Shown here piece by piece: positions 1 through 8,536 of a DNA stretch of 55,639 nt. The translations under genes and the position numbers were made by a program. The notes beneath the pieces were generated by a model that worked only from the letters and a program-made list of their open reading frames with translations, ran no database searches and was not told where the DNA came from. Source of the DNA: an uncultured Bacteroidia bacterium (GTDB taxonomy: Bacteria > Bacteroidota > Bacteroidia > Bacteroidales > UBA932); NCBI GenBank assembly GCA_902792815.1, contig CADBAY010000014.1, positions 1-55,639 of the forward strand, in the 5' to 3' direction. Every line of letters begins with the position of its first letter. Positions within the stretch are counted from its first letter, which is position 1.

Positions 1-1
1 G

Positions 2-343
2 AAAGCATATCAGTATTCCAAGCGTTGCAATGTGCTCCGTGTGGCCTACGAAGCCTGTCGCTGGGCAAAACGCGGTGCCACCATCAACAGCATCTCGCCA
101 GGCATCATCATCACTCCATTGGCTAATGATGAGCTACACGGCCCTCGTGCCAAGGGCTATCTTGATATGATAGCCGGTATGCCAGCCCGGCGTGCAGGAA
201 CGCCTGATGAGGTAGGCGATTTGGCAGAGTTCCTGATGTCCTCTCGCGGTCGTTTCATCAGCGGTGCAGATTTTCTTATCGATGGTGGCTGCACTGCCAG
301 CTACTGGTATGGTGATTTGCAATACTTAAAGGCAACTCACTAA
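2..343 (+). CDS. SDR family oxidoreductase, 3' part (5' end outside window)
   Basis: This is the C-terminal 113 residues of a short-chain dehydrogenase/reductase, an NAD(P)-dependent oxidoreductase. The frame is open from base 2. The catalytic YxxxK motif is visible at the left edge (Y at 8-10, K at 20-22). After it come NSISPG, the usual INxxxPG segment, then PARRAGTPDEVG and FISGADFLIDGG, the standard SDR C-terminal signature where NAD-binding proteins end in a small glycine turn. The Rossmann glycine motif lies outside the window. The substrate cannot be read. The gene ends about 80 bases before the terminator of the opposing tRNA-Leu gene. Confidence 0.9.
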   Translation, partial: KAYQYSKRCNVLRVAYEACRWAKRGATINSISPGIIITPLANDELHGPRAKGYLDMIAGMPARRAGTPDEVGDLAEFLMSSRGRFISGADFLIDGGCTASYWYGDLQYLKATH

Positions 344-420
344 ATTCCTGTTTATCGGTCTCTTTGGTTCTTTGGCCTGAAAGAAAAAGGTGACCAAAAG
401 TGACCAAATTTGGGGGATAC

Positions 421-472
421 AAAAAACAAGACCTTGTAAAATGTTTGAAAATCAACAACTTACAAAGTCTTG
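421..472 (-). terminator. Rho-independent terminator of the tRNA-Leu gene
   Basis: Two arms at 427-439 and 460-472 are complementary over 13 bases with one G-U pair. Read on the minus strand they form a hairpin followed by a run of six T (421-426). It lies four bases past the tRNA-Leu discriminator base. Confidence 0.8.
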
Positions 473-475
473 TTG

Positions 476-865
476 TGCCTCGGATGGGACTCGAACCCAT
501 ACGGCCGTTTCGGGCCAAGGGATTTTCTTACCACTATGGCTTTCGCCACCATTAACGTTTGTGGTCCGGACTATTCCTTCACCATTGGGACTATCCCATT
601 AGGTGTGTCGTGTCTAGTCTCTGCACCTTCCTCCTGTGCGGAGGCTTGGCTCAAGATTACCATCAGCGCTACCTGTTAAGGCTTCCTTGAATTTACGACA
701 TTCTACATCTCTCTTTTCAGAGAGTGCACTCAAGTGCGCTCTTCCTCTATAGTTACTTGTAAGAGCATGACAATTTGGACACAGAAGCTGCAAATATCGT
801 CTCTTACAATAACTATTTCAAAGAACTTTCTAAGTCCCTCGTGTCTACCATTCCACCACCAAGGC
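476..865 (-). tRNA. tRNA-Leu(UAA), interrupted by a group I intron
   Basis: The two exons are 832-865 (34 nt) and 476-526 (51 nt), which join to an 85-nt class II tRNA. The acceptor stem is GCCTTGG with CCGAGGC (one T-G pair) and discriminator A. The D-arm is GTG/CAC and the anticodon stem AGGGA/TCCCT with loop CTTAAAA, giving anticodon TAA. The long variable arm GGCC-CGAAAC-GGCC and the T-arm ATGGG-TTCGAGT-CCCAT are both intact. CCA is not encoded. The exons are split between anticodon bases U34 and A35, the site used by the cyanobacterial and plastid tRNA-Leu(UAA) intron. A TATCTTTG -7 box lies at 902-909 and a terminator at 421-472, so the gene looks expressed. Confidence 0.93.
527..831 (-). 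ncRNA. Group I intron in the tRNA-Leu(UAA) anticodon loop
   Basis: A 305-nt insertion without an ORF separates the tRNA exons. The conserved core reads in order on the minus strand: a P-like element AATCTTGAGCCAAGCC (658-643), a small P6-type hairpin CCTCC/GGAGG, the R element GGTGCAGAGACTAGAC (627-612), and an S element GAATAGTCC ending at 568. P7 forms from GACTA (619-615) and TAGTC (573-569). The 5' exon ends in GGGACTT; AAGTTC just inside the intron can pair with GGACTT as the guide (P1). The intron's last base is G. The P and R elements closely match the cyanobacterial/plastid trnL intron as I remember it, which suggests the IC3 class. It is probably self-splicing with guanosine. Confidence 0.92.
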
Positions 866-901
866 CTGATTTTAAAAAGGGGCGTTTCACAACGCACGGT
901 G

Positions 902-909
902 CAAAGATA
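902..909 (-). promoter_or_regulatory. -7 promoter box for tRNA-Leu
   Basis: The minus strand reads TATCTTTG, matching the Bacteroidota TAnnTTTG -7 element, about 37 bases before the tRNA 5' end. I see no TTTG -33 element at the expected distance. Confidence 0.6.
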
Positions 910-920
910 CGATTTTTATT

Positions 921-928
921 TATCTTTG
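921..928 (+). promoter_or_regulatory. -7 promoter box for the HAD hydrolase gene
   Basis: TATCTTTG ends five bases before the chosen ATG at 934, so the transcript would be almost leaderless. It supports this start over upstream in-frame ones, which lie before the promoter and inside the tRNA gene. Confidence 0.55.
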
Positions 929-933
929 TATCT

Positions 934-1551
934 ATGATAAAAGCAATCTTTTTTGATATGGGAGGGGTCCTGGTGGACCTTTACACAGAGCGCTGCATAG
1001 AGGCATACCGTGACATTGCCGGCTTCAGCACAATCACCGAGTATCTCGATCCGTGCCACCAGCAGGGGTTCATGAAAGATGCGGAAAGGGGCACGATAGG
1101 CTTTGACGAATTCGTCGAACAAATCAAGCTCCACTGCGCACCGGGCACCACCACCGAGACCATCCTCCAATGCCACCGGCAGTTTTACGGCACCCCCGAA
1201 CAAAAGGTCGTCCGCCTTATCCGCGAACTGTCCCAGAAATACGATCTGTACGTTCTCAGCAACAATAACCCGCTGGCAATGAGCATTCTATATCCCCTGT
1301 TCGCCGGGGCCGGAATGCCGTTTGAAACCAGCTTCAAAGGCCTCTTCCTCTCATACGAGATGCACCTTCTCAAGCCCGGAGCCGAAATCTTTCAGAAGGC
1401 TATGGAAGCAAGCGGGTACAAACCCGAAGAGATACTCTTTATAGACGACTCCCCCTCCAACGTGCAGGGTGCGGCCGCCGTGGGCATGCACTCGGCGCTC
1501 TTCAAGCAAGGCAGTTCCCTACGCGCCCTGGTCAAATCAAAACTCGGCTAA
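934..1551 (+). CDS. HAD superfamily hydrolase (subfamily IA-like)
   Basis: A 205-residue cytosolic haloacid-dehalogenase-type phosphatase. Motif I is FFDMGGVLVD with the nucleophile D8. The second acidic position is replaced by glycine, as in the FDxGN/FDxGG branch of the family. Motif II is VLSNNN, motif III lies around LLKPGAE, and motif IV is FIDDSPSNV. The segment between motifs I and II is a helical cap of IA type. The substrate is probably a small sugar or nucleotide phosphate but cannot be read from the sequence. An upstream in-frame extension overlaps the tRNA gene and is rejected. The 3' end overlaps the convergent glycosyltransferase gene by four bases. Confidence 0.88.
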   Translation: MIKAIFFDMGGVLVDLYTERCIEAYRDIAGFSTITEYLDPCHQQGFMKDAERGTIGFDEFVEQIKLHCAPGTTTETILQCHRQFYGTPEQKVVRLIRELSQKYDLYVLSNNNPLAMSILYPLFAGAGMPFETSFKGLFLSYEMHLLKPGAEIFQKAMEASGYKPEEILFIDDSPSNVQGAAAVGMHSALFKQGSSLRALVKSKLG

Positions 1552-2699
1552 GACCTGGTAGCGGCCGCGCAGCGGAACATCTCCACCAAGGCATCGATGG
1601 ACTTGTGTATGTCGTACTCTTCGGTAGAGGCGGCATAGCGCCAGCCCATCTCTTCCCGCTCGGCAGGATGATCGAGCCAGTAATCGATACAGTCGGCAAG
1701 CGCCTTGGGGTCTTTGGTCGGGAAGATGCTGCGATCGTCGAGGGCAAACTGCGACGTTGCTGTCAGCTCCCCCTCGGCAATAATAGGCACCACGGCCTGC
1801 TGGAGGGCCTCCAGCGCAGAAAGTCCCTCAACCTCAACAGTTGCGCAGTGGATGTACAAATCGGCCTGCGCCGCAAGATGCCTCAAGCCGTCACGGTCGT
1901 GAAACTTGAAGATAGGATCGTATTGCAAAACCCCGTCTTCGTATAGCTTGTGCGCCTGCTGCTTGATGCTGTCGGCCTCCGGGCCGCGTCCGGCAAAATA
2001 GAGCTGGATCTGGCGGGCATACTTTGAATACTTCATTGCCTCCAGCAGCGTAGGCTGGTCTTTTTCGACCGCAAGACGCCCGATGCACACCACCAGGAAA
2101 GGCTCCGAAGGGTCTTTAGGTACATTCTCCCGTACAACGGCATCGGGAATGATGCCGTTGGAAATCAGGTGCAGGCGAGACTTGAAGCCGAACTTCTCAA
2201 GGCGCTTAACCACATTTGCAGTGGGGCACTGGATATCGGTGCAATAATTGAAAACAAGGTCCCTCCAGGCACGGAGCATATTGTAATTCAGGCTCTTCCA
2301 TCCCCCAAGGTTAATGGAGCAGAAGAGATTTTCGGGATGCAGATGATACGTAGCGGTGCAGGGAACCCCATAGTGGCGGGCAATGCGCGCAGTAACCATC
2401 TGTATGATAAAAGGCTCCTCAAGATGCACTACATCGGCCCACTGCACAGCCTCCTTGATGATAGAAAAATCGGCCTTGGCAAACTTGTAGCCGTGCGACT
2501 GCACCAGAGTGTCGAACACCGGAACACGGAAGTCGGACAGCACATAGTCGGGCTGCGGCTCTTCGGCCTCATGGTTGCGGCCCGACAGCACACGCACATC
2601 AAGACCTGCCTCTTTCAGATATGTCACGGTACGTCTGGCCGAAGCGGAGAGGCCGTTTCCGGACGCATAGTAATTATTGACAACAAACAGAACTTTCAT
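1548..2699 (-). CDS. Glycosyltransferase family 4 (GT-B fold)
   Basis: A 383-residue retaining glycosyltransferase. The N-terminal acceptor domain starts with MKVLFVVNNYYASGNGLSAS and includes VVHLEEPF. The C-terminal nucleotide-sugar domain has VVCIGRLAVEKDQPTLLEA and the EX7E motif EVEGLSALE. It resembles enzymes that glycosylate lipids or cell-surface polymers (CapM/PimB-like). Donor and acceptor are unknown. It starts two bases after the sulfatase gene, so it is probably the last gene of the mreB-rodA transcription unit, which may tie it to envelope glycan synthesis. That link is inferred from position only. Confidence 0.9.
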   Translation of the reverse strand: MKVLFVVNNYYASGNGLSASARRTVTYLKEAGLDVRVLSGRNHEAEEPQPDYVLSDFRVPVFDTLVQSHGYKFAKADFSIIKEAVQWADVVHLEEPFIIQMVTARIARHYGVPCTATYHLHPENLFCSINLGGWKSLNYNMLRAWRDLVFNYCTDIQCPTANVVKRLEKFGFKSRLHLISNGIIPDAVVRENVPKDPSEPFLVVCIGRLAVEKDQPTLLEAMKYSKYARQIQLYFAGRGPEADSIKQQAHKLYEDGVLQYDPIFKFHDRDGLRHLAAQADLYIHCATVEVEGLSALEALQQAVVPIIAEGELTATSQFALDDRSIFPTKDPKALADCIDYWLDHPAEREEMGWRYAASTEEYDIHKSIDALVEMFRCAAATRS

Positions 2700-2701
2700 A
2701 G

Positions 2702-4093
2702 CTAAAACGGATTCTGGGGAGGAGCAAAATCGTAGAATGTCTTATACGGGAAGCGCCTGGGCGCGCCGGGCTTGTCGGGATAAAAATCAGGCATTTCGTC
2801 AACACGGGCTTTAAGGGGCGCGAGCCTCTCCCGCAACGGCTCCGGAGCATCAGCCCACATAAGAGGCTCCTTAAACTCCGGGTCAAGACGATAATTATAA
2901 ATCCTGCCGTCCCAGAAGTAGGCATAATCGTCATCCATAGCATAACGTGACGCTTTGGGAGAGGGCGTCGTGGGCCAGAGAGGATTGAAATGGACCAGCA
3001 CAAGCGGCTTGGCATAGGGCTCGCGGCCGCAAATCTCGGGATACAGGCTCACGCCGTCCAGATTCCAGTCCGAGGGCACCTGCACGCCGGCAATGTCGGC
3101 GATAGTGGGCAGGATGTCGGTGAGATCGGCAAGATGATCCACCTTGCGCGGAGCTATCTTATCGCCCCAGGTGATAATGAGCGGAACGTGCGTCCCAAGG
3201 TAGGTCGGCTCTCCTTTCCCGCCCCTCCATTCGTGGCCGTCAGCGGTCTTCGAAAGGATGCGCGTGGATGTACCGTTGTCGGTAGAGAAAATGAAGATGG
3301 TATTGTCCCACACACCGCGGTCCTTGAGGTGCTGCACCATAGCGCCCACCTGCTTGTCGAGGTAGCGGACCATGGACTTAAAATAAGCGGTATCGGCGCC
3401 TGCGGCAAACCGCGACTCGTAGCAGTCGTCCCACAAGGCGTCGTCGGGAGTAGTGGTATGGGGCGTGTGCACCAGCGGTTCGGTATAATAGAGAAGGAAC
3501 GGCTCGCCCTCATCAACCTTACGGTCGATATAGTCGAAGGCATAGTCCTGCATGGCGTCGGGGCCGTAAATCGCAAAGTCGTAGCGCTTGCCATTGTTGT
3601 CCCACATGCTGTTGGCATACCGGTCGGTCTGACGCTCCCCTCGGCTCTCGAGATACATCTCCACCTGGCTGCAGAACGACTCCTCGAAGCCTGCGAGCGG
3701 AATCATGGCGCGGCTCCTGCCGAGCTGCCACTTGCCCACGATGGCGGTACGGTACCCGCCTTGGCGGGCGAGCTGCGCGAAGGTATGCTCGTCTTGATTC
3801 ATATAGCCGAACGCCACATAGTTACGGTCGTTGTAAAGGCCTGTCATGACCTGCACCCTCGAGGGCGAACTGAGCGGCTGGGCGTTCATATTGCTGTACA
3901 TCAAACCCACACGCGACAGCGAATCGATACACGGCGTCTGATACTCCACTCCGCCATAGCAGCCGAAGCACTCGGCGCCTATGTCATCGGCAAAGAAAAA
4001 AACAATGTTGGGTTTGGACGGACCCGGATGCGTGCAGCCCGCAATGGCTGCAGCGGCCCCAAGCCCGAAAGTGATTTTTGAAACAGTACGCAT
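2702..4093 (-). CDS. Sulfatase, Ser-type, lipoprotein
   Basis: A 463-residue arylsulfatase-like enzyme of the alkaline phosphatase superfamily. The start at 4093 gives a lipoprotein signal peptide (lipobox AIAGC, Cys20); a longer in-frame start would overlap rodA. PNIVFFFADDIGAECFG supplies the metal-binding aspartates. The formylglycine signature is SSPSR at residues 75-79, so Ser75 is the modified residue and an anaerobic (anSME-type) maturase is needed. IVGKWQLG and STDNG are further active-site segments. It would remove sulfate esters from glycans in the periplasm or at the cell surface. It begins one base after rodA, an unusual place for a catabolic sulfatase. No maturase or SusCD pair is seen nearby. 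Confidence 0.93.
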   Translation of the reverse strand: MRTVSKITFGLGAAAAIAGCTHPGPSKPNIVFFFADDIGAECFGCYGGVEYQTPCIDSLSRVGLMYSNMNAQPLSSPSRVQVMTGLYNDRNYVAFGYMNQDEHTFAQLARQGGYRTAIVGKWQLGRSRAMIPLAGFEESFCSQVEMYLESRGERQTDRYANSMWDNNGKRYDFAIYGPDAMQDYAFDYIDRKVDEGEPFLLYYTEPLVHTPHTTTPDDALWDDCYESRFAAGADTAYFKSMVRYLDKQVGAMVQHLKDRGVWDNTIFIFSTDNGTSTRILSKTADGHEWRGGKGEPTYLGTHVPLIITWGDKIAPRKVDHLADLTDILPTIADIAGVQVPSDWNLDGVSLYPEICGREPYAKPLVLVHFNPLWPTTPSPKASRYAMDDDYAYFWDGRIYNYRLDPEFKEPLMWADAPEPLRERLAPLKARVDEMPDFYPDKPGAPRRFPYKTFYDFAPPQNPF

Positions 4094-4094
4094 A

Positions 4095-5387
4095 CTAGAA
4101 GTATTTCTTTTCCTGCCTATCCAAAGCAATGAAGATGAACAACATAGTGGTAAACGCCCACAACGACGAACCGCCATAGCTGAAGAAGGGCAAAGGGATA
4201 CCGATAACCGGCATTAGCCCTATGGTCATGCCTATATTGATAAACAGATGCATAAAGAGGCACGAGGCCACGCAATAGCCGTAGATACGGGTAAAGGAAC
4301 TTCTGGCCCTCTCGGAATCCTGCACGATCCAGAAAATCATAAGTCCGTAAAGGACAATCACGGCCAGTGAGCCCATGAAGCCCCATTCCTCACCCACCGT
4401 GCAGAAGATGAAGTCGGTGCTCTGCTCGGGCACAAAGCCGAAAGATGTCTGCGTGCCTTGCAGGTAACCCTTTCCGGTCAGACCTCCGGAGCCGATGGCG
4501 ATAAGCGACTGGTGCACGTTGTAGCCAACTCCTTTAAGGTCCTCTTTCATGCCGAGCACCACTTCGATCCTCTCACGCTGGTAGTCTTTGAGCACGTGGT
4601 GGAAAAAGAAGTCGGCGGCGAACACCAGCACCACTCCGGCCACCATAGCTATAAGTCCGTTGCGCACCACCCTGCGGCGCATACGCAGCGACGAAGTGCG
4701 GCGGAGATAATGAATAAAATAATACAAGGCCGCCACTCCCACCACTATGAGCGATATCCACCAATGGGTCTTGATGGTGAGCACGAACAGCAGGATGGCC
4801 ATGCCGATGAGGCCTATGAACCAGCCCGACAGGCCCTCGCGGTACAGCACGAACACGAAGCCGGCGTACACCAGGGCCGAGCCTGTCTCGCTCTCGGCAA
4901 CTATCACCAGCATAGGGATAAGCACTATGAGCGCGGCGATGATGAAATGCCGTATATTGCTCATCTTGAAGCCGGGACGGCTCATAATGGATGCCAGAAG
5001 GAGCGACGTGGTAATTTTGGACAATTCGGCAGGCTGGAACTTGACGGGGCCCAGTTCGAACCAGGAGTGCGAGCCCTTCACATTGTGGCTCATGAAGATA
5101 ACCAGTACCAGCAGCACCAGCACCACCAGATAGGCCGGATTGCTGATGCTCTCCCAGAAATACGAACTGATCACAAAGAGCACCAAGGCTGCCAGCACTA
5201 TGGCGCCCCCCATCCACAGCGCCTGTTTGCCGCTGTTGCAGCTGAGGTCGAAGATGGAAGAAGGCTCCCCCGACTGCACCGCAGCGTAGATATTTATCCA
5301 GCCGAAGAGCATCAGGGCAAGATAGACCACGATGAGCCTCCAGTCCACCGTTTTTTTCAATCCTCTGTCTAGTGCGTCCTCCTGCAT
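4095..5387 (-). CDS. rodA: Rod-shape peptidoglycan glycosyltransferase RodA
   Basis: A 430-residue SEDS-family protein with about ten membrane helices. It polymerises lipid II into glycan strands for the elongasome together with PBP2. Family segments seen are KGSHSWFELGPVKFQPAEL, VAESETGSALVYAGF, IGSGGLTGKGYLQGTQ, FVPEQSTDFIF and FFSYGGSSL near the end. FQPAEL carries the conserved glutamate region and the FVPEQSTDFIF loop is diagnostic for FtsW/RodA. The ATG overlaps the mrdA stop by one base, so translation is probably coupled, and the family is matched to PBP2 here rather than to FtsI, which supports RodA over FtsW. Confidence 0.97.
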   Translation of the reverse strand: MQEDALDRGLKKTVDWRLIVVYLALMLFGWINIYAAVQSGEPSSIFDLSCNSGKQALWMGGAIVLAALVLFVISSYFWESISNPAYLVVLVLLVLVIFMSHNVKGSHSWFELGPVKFQPAELSKITTSLLLASIMSRPGFKMSNIRHFIIAALIVLIPMLVIVAESETGSALVYAGFVFVLYREGLSGWFIGLIGMAILLFVLTIKTHWWISLIVVGVAALYYFIHYLRRTSSLRMRRRVVRNGLIAMVAGVVLVFAADFFFHHVLKDYQRERIEVVLGMKEDLKGVGYNVHQSLIAIGSGGLTGKGYLQGTQTSFGFVPEQSTDFIFCTVGEEWGFMGSLAVIVLYGLMIFWIVQDSERARSSFTRIYGYCVASCLFMHLFINIGMTIGLMPVIGIPLPFFSYGGSSLWAFTTMLFIFIALDRQEKKYF

Positions 5388-7216
5388 TATCGTATCAGTC
5401 TGGTAGTCATTACTCGCCGTTCCATATCAAGCCGGCTCTCGGAAATCTCGCCCCTGAGGTACTTCTCCACCAGCAGCGAGGCTATAGGACAGGCCCAGCT
5501 GGCGCCGAATCCTGCATTCTCGATGTAGGCGGCAACAGCTATCTTGGGATTGTCTTTAGGGGCGAAACATATAAATACGGAATTGTCTTTTCCGTGCGGA
5601 TTCTGCGCCGTTCCGGTCTTGCCGCATATATCCAGGCCCGCCACGTGAGCCACGTTGGCAGTACCTCCCTCGCCGAGGGCATTGACGGCCTTCCACATAC
5701 CTCCCACCACCTTGGGGAACTGAAGAGTATCCACCATGGTATATTGCCTCTGGTAGTAGATGGGATCGATCTCCACGCCTTCCGAGGCCTTGACTACATG
5801 GGGAATGTAATAGTAACCGCGGTTAGCCATGATGGCCGCCAGATTGGCAATCTGGAGGGGTGTAGTGAGGATTTCGCCCTGGCCGATGGAGAGCGACACT
5901 ATGGTGGGAAAGCGCCAGTGACCCTTGTGGTAATAGCGGTTGTAGAAGTCGGCAGAGGGGATATTGCCGCTCAGCTCCGAGGGGAAATCGCTCCCCAGTT
6001 TACGCCCGAAACCGAAGCTCATAACCATCTCCCGCCAGTGCCTGTAGGCCTCTTCGGTTGAATGGTATTCGGGATTCTCGAGGATGGACTTGAATACGTA
6101 GCAGAAATAGCCGTTGCACGACATCATCACAGCGTCTTCGAGATTGAGGGGCGAGCGGTGCGTATGGCAGCCCAGCTTGCGGCCGCTGGATGTATAGACA
6201 TAGCCGTTGTAGCAGGGATACTGCATCCACGGCTGGAGCACTCCGTCTTCGAGGCCTATGAGACCGTTGACCAGCTTGAACACCGATCCGGGCGGATAGG
6301 ATGCCGACACGGCGCGGTTGTACAAGGGCTTGTTCTTATCTTTCGAGAGGGTGCCGTAGTGGCGCCCGAAGTCGGCGAGCACATCAACGTCTATTCCCGG
6401 GCTCGACACCATGGCCAGAATCTCCCCGGTAGAGGGCTCTATAGCCACCACGCTGCCTTTCTTGCCCTTCATCAGTTGCTGGCCGTACTGCTGCAGGTAC
6501 GCATCAATTGTGGTGGTAATATCCTTGCCCGGAACGGCCTGCACGTCATAATCGCCGTCGTGATACGAGTCTTTCTGGCGGCCGCGGGAGTCGCGCCTGT
6601 AGATATGCCATCCTTTGCTGCCGCGAAGTTCTGCCTCGCGCGCCGCCTCCAGACCGGTGCGGCCGTAATAATCGCCGGCCTTGTAGTCTGGATGCTCCTC
6701 CAGAAACTCCGGACTTACCTCGGAGATGTATCCCAGCAGGTTCCCGCCGGCATTGAAAGGATACTCCCGCAGGCTTCTCACCTGCGCCTTGAAGCCCGGG
6801 AACAGGAACTGCTCCTCGGCAAAGCGCATGTAGGTCTCGGAGCTTACCATCTTAAGGAAGGTCAGCGTTTGCCAGCCTATCTTGGAGCGGTAGGTATGGT
6901 AGTAGGCCATCCTCTCGCGCACAAAGTCGGCGGTGGTGTCAAGCGCCGCGGCAAGCGCCAGGGTGTCAAACTCCCGCACCTCCCTTGGAGTGACCAGGAT
7001 CTCGTAGCATATCTTGTTGCCTACCAACAGTTTGCCGTTGCGGTCGTAGATAACTCCGCGGGGCGGATAAATCATTTCTCGGGTAAGCGAGTTATTGTCT
7101 GCGTCGGTTTTATAGCCCTCGTTAAGTATCTGCACATAGAAAAGGCGCCCCAATAGAATGAGAAGCACCACGGCCAGGCCGATGAGCAGTTTGGTGGAGC
7201 GGTTGTTGTTTTCCAT
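5387..7216 (-). CDS. mrdA: Penicillin-binding protein 2 (elongasome transpeptidase)
   Basis: A 609-residue class B PBP. A short cytoplasmic tail and one membrane helix (about 9-30) precede the dimerisation domain, which begins with the PPRGVIYDRNG motif at 51-61. The transpeptidase domain has SVFK with catalytic Ser311, SCN at 365-367 and KTG at 532-534. It cross-links peptidoglycan in side-wall growth in the periplasm, driving RodA polymerisation. It lies four bases after mreD and directly before rodA, the conserved mreBCD-mrdA-rodA arrangement. Confidence 0.97.
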   Translation of the reverse strand: MENNNRSTKLLIGLAVVLLILLGRLFYVQILNEGYKTDADNNSLTREMIYPPRGVIYDRNGKLLVGNKICYEILVTPREVREFDTLALAAALDTTADFVRERMAYYHTYRSKIGWQTLTFLKMVSSETYMRFAEEQFLFPGFKAQVRSLREYPFNAGGNLLGYISEVSPEFLEEHPDYKAGDYYGRTGLEAAREAELRGSKGWHIYRRDSRGRQKDSYHDGDYDVQAVPGKDITTTIDAYLQQYGQQLMKGKKGSVVAIEPSTGEILAMVSSPGIDVDVLADFGRHYGTLSKDKNKPLYNRAVSASYPPGSVFKLVNGLIGLEDGVLQPWMQYPCYNGYVYTSSGRKLGCHTHRSPLNLEDAVMMSCNGYFCYVFKSILENPEYHSTEEAYRHWREMVMSFGFGRKLGSDFPSELSGNIPSADFYNRYYHKGHWRFPTIVSLSIGQGEILTTPLQIANLAAIMANRGYYYIPHVVKASEGVEIDPIYYQRQYTMVDTLQFPKVVGGMWKAVNALGEGGTANVAHVAGLDICGKTGTAQNPHGKDNSVFICFAPKDNPKIAVAAYIENAGFGASWACPIASLLVEKYLRGEISESRLDMERRVMTTRLIR

Positions 7217-7220
7217 GCGC

Positions 7221-7721
7221 TTACGGCCTGAACTGACGGACTACAAACACGCACACCGGAGTACTCACAAGAATCGAAAGCCCGAACCGCAGGGCCGCGG
7301 GCCAGAATGCCACAGTGCCCGCCGAATCCACCAACACGTACACCACGAAGTACACGGCACACAGTATAAGGCAAGTGAGAACCATTTTGGGCACGCCCAG
7401 ACGGTGAACCGATAGTTCATCGCCGCGCGAAGTGAGCTCGTCGCCGAACACTCCGGCAATAACGGCGCTCCGCACAAGGCCGACCGGCACAAGCGCAAGC
7501 GAACTCATGCCCAGCATGCCGTTGGAGAAGAAATCGACCACCAGGCCAAGGGCGAACGAAAGCAGCATGGCCGCGATGGGGCGCGTGTCCACGGGAAGCA
7601 CCAGGATGAGTGCCGGCAGCACCGAAATGAGTACGTAGCGCGACAGGGGGAAGTAATTGTCCAGAAGCACCTGGACAACCACCATTATCAAGTAAACCAA
7701 TATGAAACGGTAGTTCTTCAT
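7221..7721 (-). CDS. mreD: Rod shape-determining protein MreD
   Basis: A 166-residue integral membrane protein with about five or six hydrophobic helices and no catalytic motifs, as usual for MreD. It is assigned from size, hydropathy (start MKNYRFILVYLIMVVVQVLL) and position between mreC and mrdA. It is a membrane component of the elongasome. Its start overlaps the end of mreC by four bases. Confidence 0.9.
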   Translation of the reverse strand: MKNYRFILVYLIMVVVQVLLDNYFPLSRYVLISVLPALILVLPVDTRPIAAMLLSFALGLVVDFFSNGMLGMSSLALVPVGLVRSAVIAGVFGDELTSRGDELSVHRLGVPKMVLTCLILCAVYFVVYVLVDSAGTVAFWPAALRFGLSILVSTPVCVFVVRQFRP

Positions 7722-8536
7722 TCCTCCATCTTTTCGATTATCTGACGGTCGGGATTCTCCGCTATGATGACGTAGCGGAGCGACGAAAAGTCCACGAAGA
7801 GCTTGACGTCCACCACGTTGACCGCTCCGTCAATGAGGCGCGAGCCTGTGGTGACGCCTATGGGGATATCGGGCGGATACACCGCCGATATGCCGCTGGT
7901 TCGGACCGTATCCCCTTCGGCCACGGTAAGGTGCAGGGGAATGTCCTTGAGAATGGCCCGGTCGAAACTGTGGCCGTCCCAGCTGAGCGGCGCCACAAGG
8001 CCTTCACGGCCGATGCGGGCGCTCACGCTGACCTTGTCGTTAAGCAGCGACAGTCCGTAAGAGTAGCGGCGGTCGACGGCATAGATCATACCCACCACAC
8101 CGTTGGGCGTGATGATGGCGCTCTGGGGCTTAACCCCGTGCTCGCTGCCTTTGTCGAGAATGATGTAGTTGTGGCGCGAGTTAGTGCCCATGGCGGTAAT
8201 TTCCGCCGGTATGTAGTTAAAGCGGGAGGGGAGTGATGCCGAGTCGAGGCGGGCCATGGCGTTCATGGTCTTCTCGAGCTCTTTGTAATGCTGCAACTCC
8301 TTGAACAGCTCGTAGTTGCGGCCGGCCAGGATCTCGTTCTGCTCGCGCAGGCCGAAGTAATTGCGCACCTTGGTCAGGCCTCCCCAGCTGGTGGCCATTA
8401 CATTGTGCGAGATGCGGTTGATCCAGATATTCTGCAGGGTGGAAGAGCGCTTCAGCAACGAGATCGCGGCAATCTCCAGAAGTATGAAGATTACCGCGGT
8501 TACAAGGCCCAAGTAAAACTTCCCCGCCCTTGCCAT
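7718..8536 (-). CDS. mreC: Rod shape-determining protein MreC
   Basis: A 272-residue bitopic protein. It has one N-terminal membrane helix (about 9-29), a coiled-coil segment (about 60-100) and a beta-rich periplasmic domain with the family stretches SRHNYIILDKGSEHGVKP, GVVGMIYAVD and VRTSGISAVYPPDIPIG. It forms periplasmic filaments that activate PBP2 and link it to MreB. It starts at the base directly after the mreB stop on the minus strand, so the operon is tightly packed. Confidence 0.96.
   Translation of the reverse strand: MARAGKFYLGLVTAVIFILLEIAAISLLKRSSTLQNIWINRISHNVMATSWGGLTKVRNYFGLREQNEILAGRNYELFKELQHYKELEKTMNAMARLDSASLPSRFNYIPAEITAMGTNSRHNYIILDKGSEHGVKPQSAIITPNGVVGMIYAVDRRYSYGLSLLNDKVSVSARIGREGLVAPLSWDGHSFDRAILKDIPLHLTVAEGDTVRTSGISAVYPPDIPIGVTTGSRLIDGAVNVVDVKLFVDFSSLRYVIIAENPDRQIIEKMEE

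Noticed and set aside
390-679. Short ORFs over the tRNA-Leu region
   Set aside because: They cross tRNA exons, the intron core and the terminator, and have no protein-like features.
775-933. N-terminal extension of the HAD hydrolase
   Set aside because: It lies in the tRNA-Leu gene on the other strand and before the -7 box.
4094-4177. Longer sulfatase start
   Set aside because: It would overlap rodA by 83 bases and destroy the lipoprotein signal.
4458-5372. Long plus-strand ORFs opposite rodA, mreB and topA
   Set aside because: They are shadows of well-recognised minus-strand genes, with His/Gln-rich composition and no homology.
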